Of a DNA stretch of 19,314 nucleotides, positions 16,032 to 19,314 are shown in pieces (position 1 is the first letter of the stretch; each line of letters opens with the position of its first letter). Origin of the DNA: an uncultured Ruminococcus sp. (GTDB lineage Bacteria; Bacillota; Clostridia; Oscillospirales; CAG-272); the NCBI GenBank assembly GCA_902797495.1, contig CADBTH010000098.1:1-19314 (forward strand). Reading direction: 5' to 3'. A model generated the notes under the pieces. That model had not been told where the DNA came from and did not search any database. It was given only the letters and a program-made list of their open reading frames with translations. A program made the translations under genes and the position numbers.

Positions 16032-16256
16032 CGCGCAATGAATCGCGCCCGAGGCGCATGAATTGTGCCTGCGGCACATGAATTGCCTTACGGCATGAAT
16101 TGCCCCTTCCGGGGTCCCCGGCGAACCCCTTCGCGGTTCGCGGGGATCGGGTCGGGGCATTAAGGCGCGATTCAATTCACGGAGCGAAGCGAGAAATCAT
16201 GCGCGTCTTGACGCGCAATTCATGACGCAAAGCGTCAATTCATTCTCAAGGAGCAA
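16021..16256 (+). repeat. Hairpin array with ATGAATT / AATTCAT linkers
   Basis: Left half: stem-loops TGCGCGC-ATA-GCGCGCA (16021-16037), GCGCC-CGA-GGCGC (16045-16057), GTGCC-TGC-GGCAC (16065-16077) and GCC-TTAC-GGC (16085-16094), joined by ATGAAT(T). Centre: GCCCC (16102-16106) faces GGGGC (16154-16158) and encloses a hairpin GCGAACC/GGTTCGC (16121-16127 with 16135-16141) extended by CCCC/GGGG. Right half: a degenerate stem near 16181-16194, TGCGCGT-CTTG-ACGCGCA (16200-16217) and GACGC-AAA-GCGTC (16224-16236), joined by AATTCAT. Stem sequences differ from each other while pairing is kept. It is not coding. It ends at the AAGGAG of the next gene, so it would form that gene's leader RNA. Confidence 0.9.
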
Positions 16257-16259
16257 AAC

Positions 16260-16613
16260 ATGGCTGACAATCAATTAGTAACGCTGTCAAAAGAATTCGC
16301 CGTTGACGTGATCAAATTATGCGACGTCATGAAAAGGCGCGGAAAAGCCACTACTATAATTAATCAACTGCTTCGCAGCGGAACCAGTATCGGCGCAAAT
16401 ATACATGAAGCTAATTATGCGTCCAGCAAGGCGGATTTTATCAACAAATTTCAGATCTCTCTTAAGGAATGCTATGAAACCGATTATTGGCTCGACGTTT
16501 TTTATGACGCCGGTATTATCTCAAAAGAGGAATATGATAAAGCACACTCTCAATGTTCTAAAATAAGAACGCTCCTCATAGCTTCGATAACAACGGCGAA
16601 GAATAACGCTTAG
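16260..16613 (+). CDS. Four-helix bundle protein of the S23 / 23S-rRNA-intervening-sequence family
   Basis: This is a 117-residue, all-helical protein. The family signature LLRSGTSIGANIHEA is at residues 37-51 (family: LLRSATSIGANIAEA), followed by DFINKFQISLKECYETDYWL, a long amphipathic helix. Relatives are encoded inside intervening sequences of 23S rRNA in some bacteria. The accessory protein Avd of diversity-generating retroelements shares the fold. The biochemical function of free-standing members is not established. The gene is more A/T-rich than its neighbours and has AAGGAG six bases before the ATG at 16260. It follows the hairpin array directly and ends in a bidirectional terminator. 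Its composition and the array suggest acquisition as one unit. No reverse transcriptase or variable repeat is present. Confidence 0.9.
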   Translation: MADNQLVTLSKEFAVDVIKLCDVMKRRGKATTIINQLLRSGTSIGANIHEANYASSKADFINKFQISLKECYETDYWLDVFYDAGIISKEEYDKAHSQCSKIRTLLIASITTAKNNA

Positions 16614-16649
16614 TACGATAGTTTTTCACAAACAATCTCTATAAAAACA

Positions 16650-16677
16650 GGGGCTCATTCCGAGCCCCTTATTTTTT
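16650..16677. terminator. Bidirectional terminator between the four-helix bundle gene and the convergent membrane gene
   Basis: Stem GGGGCTC (16650-16656) pairs with GAGCCCC (16662-16668) around a 5-nt loop. On the plus strand TTATTTTTT follows. On the minus strand TGTTTTTATAG follows, directly after the TAA of the convergent gene (16669-16671). Confidence 0.88.
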
Positions 16678-17058
16678 GTTTTTTATACGAAAAGCCAGCT
16701 GCGCCGCGGCGGCGAGGAGGGATAGCGCGGAGGCGGCAATGAAGTAATACTTCGTGAAGTACGAGTCCGAGCCGTAGATCCCGATGATACCGGCGAAGAT
16801 CATACCGACGGTCAGAAAGGCTATCGCGGCGCGCCAGAGCTTCGCGGCGGTCTTTCCGACCCTCTCTTCCCTGCCGCGAAGGAGCGCCGAGGGGAGCGCG
16901 CCGAGGGCGAGAGGCGGCGCGAATGCGTAGACCATGAAGTACGACCAGACGTCGTGGCTGAACGCCTCGTACACCGCGCCGAAGGCGGCGACGAACACGG
17001 ACAGCGCGACGTAGACTGCGGTCTTTACGTTCGTTGCTTTATTTCCCGACGTATACAA
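16669..17058 (-). CDS. Small four-TM membrane protein, overlapping the phosphodiester glycosidase gene
   Basis: About 129 residues with four hydrophobic segments: VYVALSVFVAAFGAVYEAF, SYFMVYAFAPPLALGALP, AAIAFLTVGMIFAGIIGIYG and YYFIAASALSLLAAAAQLAF. It ends in a basic tail (RIKNKK). The family is not recognised. The start is uncertain. The best candidate is a TTG at 17056-17058 that lies inside the end of the upstream gene, with GGAG about eleven bases before it, which implies translational coupling. No ATG or GTG start precedes the first helix. The close overlap suggests a shared envelope role with the upstream glycosidase, but this is only an inference. Confidence 0.7.
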   Translation of the reverse strand: MYTSGNKATNVKTAVYVALSVFVAAFGAVYEAFSHDVWSYFMVYAFAPPLALGALPSALLRGREERVGKTAAKLWRAAIAFLTVGMIFAGIIGIYGSDSYFTKYYFIAASALSLLAAAAQLAFRIKNKK

Positions 17059-17971
17059 TGTCGCTCACGCTCCTCTCTCCCGAACCTCTTCCGCTGACCG
17101 GATCGTTTATGACTTCTCCCATAAAATACATCGTCGACGAGCCGCCGCCGTCGAGATTGTAGCAGACGGCCGCCCCGAGGCTCTTTGCGAATTCGGCGAG
17201 CTCAAAGAGGGAGAGCCCCTCCTCGCCGTCCGTTCTGCCGTCGCTGACGATGAAGAGATAGTGACCGTCGTCCGTTACCGCGATCGCAGTGCGCGGATTC
17301 GACGCCTTTGCGCGTCCGACCTCGTCGTTCGCCGTGACGGTGACCTCCCCGTCCTCGACGAGAGACGGTCCGAATGAGAAGACGTGGTATGCGCCCGCCT
17401 CGAGCAGTTCTTCCGCCGTGACCTCGTCCTCGTCGATTATCCCGAACGAGCCGTCCGACCATATGACAAGGTCCTCGTTACCCGCAGAAACGTCTCTGTA
17501 GAGGACTCCGTTCCTTATGACGTAGCCCGTGTTCCTCGACCCGTAGAAGTCGCCGTTTATCGCGATGACGGCGCCGTTCGCCTCCGCGATGGACGAGGTC
17601 TCGTCCTTGACGTTCTTCCCGTACGTGTCGTCGGCGAAGGCGGTCAGGAGCTGTCCCGGGTCTGAGACCGTGATATCCGCGACGTGGATCGTCGTGCCGA
17701 GATACCTGTATTCGGATAAAGTCACGCTGACGGAGTCGGACTCGTAGCCGTTCTCCGTCACGACGGGGTCGGACGCCGTCTGCACCTCAGACTCTTCCGC
17801 CGTCTCTTCCGCCGTCTCTTCCGATGCCGCCGTCTGCGCCTGATAAGTCGCTCCCGTCGCCGCTCCGTAGCTCCTGACTATTACGAACGCGTCGAGGAGC
17901 GCGTAGACCGTGAAGACCGTCAGAACGAACGACGCCATTATCCCGAAAATATGTTTTTTTAAAAATTTCAT
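17039..17971 (-). CDS. Membrane-anchored phosphodiester glycosidase (NAGPA-domain) protein
   Basis: The 310-residue protein has an N-terminal membrane anchor (about 8-33, after MKFLKKH) and then a Thr/Glu/Ala-rich linker (about 38-68) that should place the domain outside the cell. The domain carries the family motifs AINGDFYG (137-144), NPRTAIAV (225-232), LDGGGSSTMYF (273-283) and the closing GERSVSD (298-304). Relatives include the mammalian uncovering enzyme that removes GlcNAc from phosphodiesters. Bacterial members are thought to act on envelope polymers or phosphodiester-linked sugars. The substrate here is unknown. GGAG precedes the ATG at 17971. It is the first gene of a two-gene unit with the overlapping four-TM protein. 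Confidence 0.92.
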   Translation of the reverse strand: MKFLKKHIFGIMASFVLTVFTVYALLDAFVIVRSYGAATGATYQAQTAASEETAEETAEESEVQTASDPVVTENGYESDSVSVTLSEYRYLGTTIHVADITVSDPGQLLTAFADDTYGKNVKDETSSIAEANGAVIAINGDFYGSRNTGYVIRNGVLYRDVSAGNEDLVIWSDGSFGIIDEDEVTAEELLEAGAYHVFSFGPSLVEDGEVTVTANDEVGRAKASNPRTAIAVTDDGHYLFIVSDGRTDGEEGLSLFELAEFAKSLGAAVCYNLDGGGSSTMYFMGEVINDPVSGRGSGERSVSDIVYVGK

Positions 17972-18079
17972 ATCCTGCTCCTTTCCGTCACGCCCTGTTT
18001 CTTTGCTTCTGTGGCTTTATTTTAGCCGCGTTTCCTTAAAGCATTATTGAAAGAATGTGACGGCCGGGTGAAAAGAGTC

Positions 18080-18107
18080 TTTACTTTTCCGCAAAGCGTG
18101 GTATAAT
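18080..18107 (+). promoter_or_regulatory. Putative promoter of the YcxB-like gene
   Basis: TTTACT (18080-18085), a 16-base spacer and a consensus TATAAT (18102-18107) lie 23 bases before the gene start. The region 17972-18079 between the two divergent genes otherwise shows nothing clear. Confidence 0.6.
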
Positions 18108-18130
18108 TATAGAAAAGAGAGGTGAATTAT

Positions 18131-18817
18131 ATGGACGAGATCAGAAAGATCGAGCCGGAAGAAGTTATAATTACCGAGACCCACAGCAGTCCCGAGCCTA
18201 TGAGGACCGCCGATTTCGAGTGTCACGAGGAGGATAGCGAGTGGGTATACCGCGACTTTTACAGAACCGTATTCTGCAGAAGGAACGCGGTGTTGAGCGT
18301 CGCATATTTCATCTACTGCGCCGTGCTCTTCGCCGTCGCCGTCATTCTGTGGGGTAAGACGGATCTCGTTTTCACGATCGCGATAGCGGTGATGTTCGCG
18401 GCGTCGCTCTTCTTCTTTTTCAAAAATAATTCCGACGCGAAAAAATCGCTCGAAAAGGTGAAGTATTCGCGCGGCGGAAAAACTCCCCCGATCAACGCGT
18501 ATTTTTACGATGACGAGATCGTCAGCGTAGACGAGAACCCCGACAAGACCGTGACCTTCAGATACAAAGATATCAAATCGGTGAGAAAAACCGCCTCCAT
18601 GTATTTCATCGAGCTGAACTATAAGCTCTGCCTGCTTCTCTCAAAGAACGTGACTGGCGGCAAAAACTTCGAGGAGTATATCCTCGCGAAGGCGACCGGC
18701 ATGAAAAAGAAAAAGATCAAAAATACCGCGAACGACAATAAGTTCGCCGTGATCTTCCTCGCGCTGAACGGACTGCTCGCCGCCGCCGCGGTCGTGCTTT
18801 ATTTTGTGATCAGATAA
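18131..18817 (+). CDS. YcxB-like membrane protein
   Basis: This is a protein of 228 residues. A cytoplasmic N-terminus (about 1-50) is followed by two TM helices (about 57-77 and 82-98), then a soluble beta-rich domain. In that domain YFYDDEIVSV, VTFRYKDIKSVRKT and a closing FEEYILAKATG resemble the YcxB-like domain (a PH-like fold). A basic stretch (KKKKIK) and a last TM (about 206-225) end the protein. The ATG at 18131 has AGGTG about seven bases upstream. A GTG nine bases earlier is part of that ribosome binding site and was rejected. The cellular function of the family is not known. The gene stands alone between its promoter and a strong terminator. Confidence 0.75.
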   Translation: MDEIRKIEPEEVIITETHSSPEPMRTADFECHEEDSEWVYRDFYRTVFCRRNAVLSVAYFIYCAVLFAVAVILWGKTDLVFTIAIAVMFAASLFFFFKNNSDAKKSLEKVKYSRGGKTPPINAYFYDDEIVSVDENPDKTVTFRYKDIKSVRKTASMYFIELNYKLCLLLSKNVTGGKNFEEYILAKATGMKKKKIKNTANDNKFAVIFLALNGLLAAAAVVLYFVIR

Positions 18818-18835
18818 AGGTATATCCGAAATTGC

Positions 18836-18866
18836 CGCACCGGGCTTTGCACCCGGTGCGTTTTTT
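18836..18866 (+). terminator. Rho-independent terminator of the YcxB-like gene
   Basis: A 9-bp stem CGCACCGGG/CCCGGTGCG (18836-18844 with 18852-18860) has a 7-nt loop and is followed by six T. Confidence 0.95.
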
Positions 18867-19080
18867 CGTCAGGCGGGCTCAAAAACCCTGCGGCTGCGGG
18901 AAATTCCCGTTCTGGTGGAGACCTCTCTCACCGCGGTTGAGACGCGTCTTGTTTTAAGAGATTCGCTCCGCTCATCATTATCTTTACTTTTCGGCGTCGG
19001 AAATATAAAATGTATACGGTACGAAACGCAAACGGACCGTATTTTACGTTAGCCCGATGGCATCGGAAAGGAAACCTTAT
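18867..19080 (+). promoter_or_regulatory. Intergenic region and leader of the glycosyltransferase gene
   Basis: No gene is seen. Palindromes are CGGGAAATTCCCG (near 18897), AGACGCGTCT (18940-18949) and a small hairpin CCGAT-GGC-ATCGG (19054-19066) just before the ribosome binding site. A weak promoter candidate is TTTACT (18983-18988) with TATAAA (19004-19009), spacer 15. No known riboswitch was recognised. Confidence 0.4.
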
Positions 19081-19314
19081 ATGAAAGTCTGCATCGTCGC
19101 CGACGTTCTCGGCGAACCCAACAACGGCACAACGCTCGCCTGTCTGAATCTCATCAATGAATTGAAGTCCGAAGGGCACGAGGTCAGAGTCCTCTGCTCC
19201 GACAAGACGAAAAAGGGGCAGGACGGCTACTTCGTCGTGCCGACCCTTTATCTCCCGTTTTTGATGAAAAAGCTCGAAAGAAACAACGTGTCCCTCTCGA
19301 AGCCCGACAAAAAA
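19081..19314 (+). CDS. Family-4 type glycosyltransferase, N-terminal part only
   Basis: The frame runs open from the ATG at 19081 to the end of the window (78 codons). MKVCIVADVLGEPNNGTTLA is followed by CLNLINELKSEGHEVRVLCS. This is the first beta-strand, glycine loop and first helix of a GT-B fold, with the GHEV motif usual for GT4 enzymes such as diacylglycerol or cell-surface glucosyltransferases. An AAAGGA lies about nine bases upstream of the start. The sugar-donor-binding C-terminal half is outside the window, so acceptor and donor cannot be told. Confidence 0.8.
   Translation, partial: MKVCIVADVLGEPNNGTTLACLNLINELKSEGHEVRVLCSDKTKKGQDGYFVVPTLYLPFLMKKLERNNVSLSKPDKK

Noticed and set aside
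15414..16175. Minus-strand frame covering trmL and the hairpin array
   Set aside because: It merely passes through trmL antisense and the palindromes. No start signal or domain.
16021..16256. CRISPR array
   Set aside because: The constant part is only about 7 bases and the variable parts are self-complementary stems, not spacers. No cas genes are nearby.
16021..16256. Diversity-generating retroelement, suggested by the Avd-like protein
   Set aside because: No reverse transcriptase, template repeat or variable repeat is present in the window.
16021..16256. Simple terminator of trmL
   Set aside because: None of the stems is followed by a T tract, and the structure is far longer than a terminator.
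17985..18063. Inverted repeat CCGTCAC / GTGACGG in the divergent intergenic region
   Set aside because: Only 7 bp with arms about 65 bases apart, within chance expectation for GC-rich DNA.
18867..19080. Riboswitch in the glycosyltransferase leader
   Set aside because: Only short isolated palindromes are present. No known aptamer core was recognised.

Overview
The window looks like chromosomal DNA of a Gram-positive anaerobe of the class Clostridia. The supporting evidence is a Mini-RNase III gene, an S2P/SpoIVFB-type metalloprotease, strong AAGGAG/GGAGG ribosome binding sites, frequent GTG/TTG starts and short coupled operons. GC is moderately high, with a strong C/G bias at third codon positions. 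That bias produces many long antisense shadow ORFs. No species can be named from the sequence alone. No rRNA, tRNA, CRISPR array, transposase or phage gene is visible.

Layout. (1) 2-1585: the 3' part of typA (+), closed by a strong terminator and a common-looking A/T hairpin repeat. (2) 1740-2596: an accessory island holding four copies of a short palindromic repeat (AAGACAGGGGACGG type). Two of them, identical over 27 bp and inverted, bracket a low-GC lipoprotein gene; a fourth supplies the stop codon of the next gene. (3) 2592-3463 (-): a small single-TM protein and an M50 metalloprotease, overlapping by GTGA. (4) 3471-11220 (-): one long operon, moxR - DUF58 - transglutaminase - mrnC - hom, with a good promoter at 11192-11220 and a terminator at 3471-3498. 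The first three genes form the widespread MoxR/DUF58/TgpA membrane module. Two of them carry very large Lys/Arg/Ala/Glu-rich insertions. (5) 11253-15441 (-): secA followed by an unknown polytopic membrane protein, with its own promoter and terminator. (6) 15483-16668 (+): trmL, then a 236-bp array of hairpins, then an S23/IVP-type four-helix bundle protein gene. (7) 16669-17971 (-): a membrane-anchored phosphodiester glycosidase overlapping a small four-TM protein. (8) 18080-19314 (+): a YcxB-like membrane protein and the start of a family-4 glycosyltransferase that runs off the window.

Most of the genes are housekeeping: translation (typA), tRNA modification (trmL), protein export (secA), rRNA processing (mrnC) and threonine/methionine synthesis (hom). 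The most unusual structure is the hairpin array at 16021-16256. Its left half is a series of stem-loops joined by ATGAATT, and its right half is a series joined by AATTCAT. The linkers are mutually complementary in nested order, so the whole piece can fold as a ladder of stacked four-way junctions capped by a central hairpin. It begins inside the trmL stop codon and ends at the ribosome binding site of the four-helix bundle gene. The second most unusual is the lipoprotein cassette between perfect inverted repeats.
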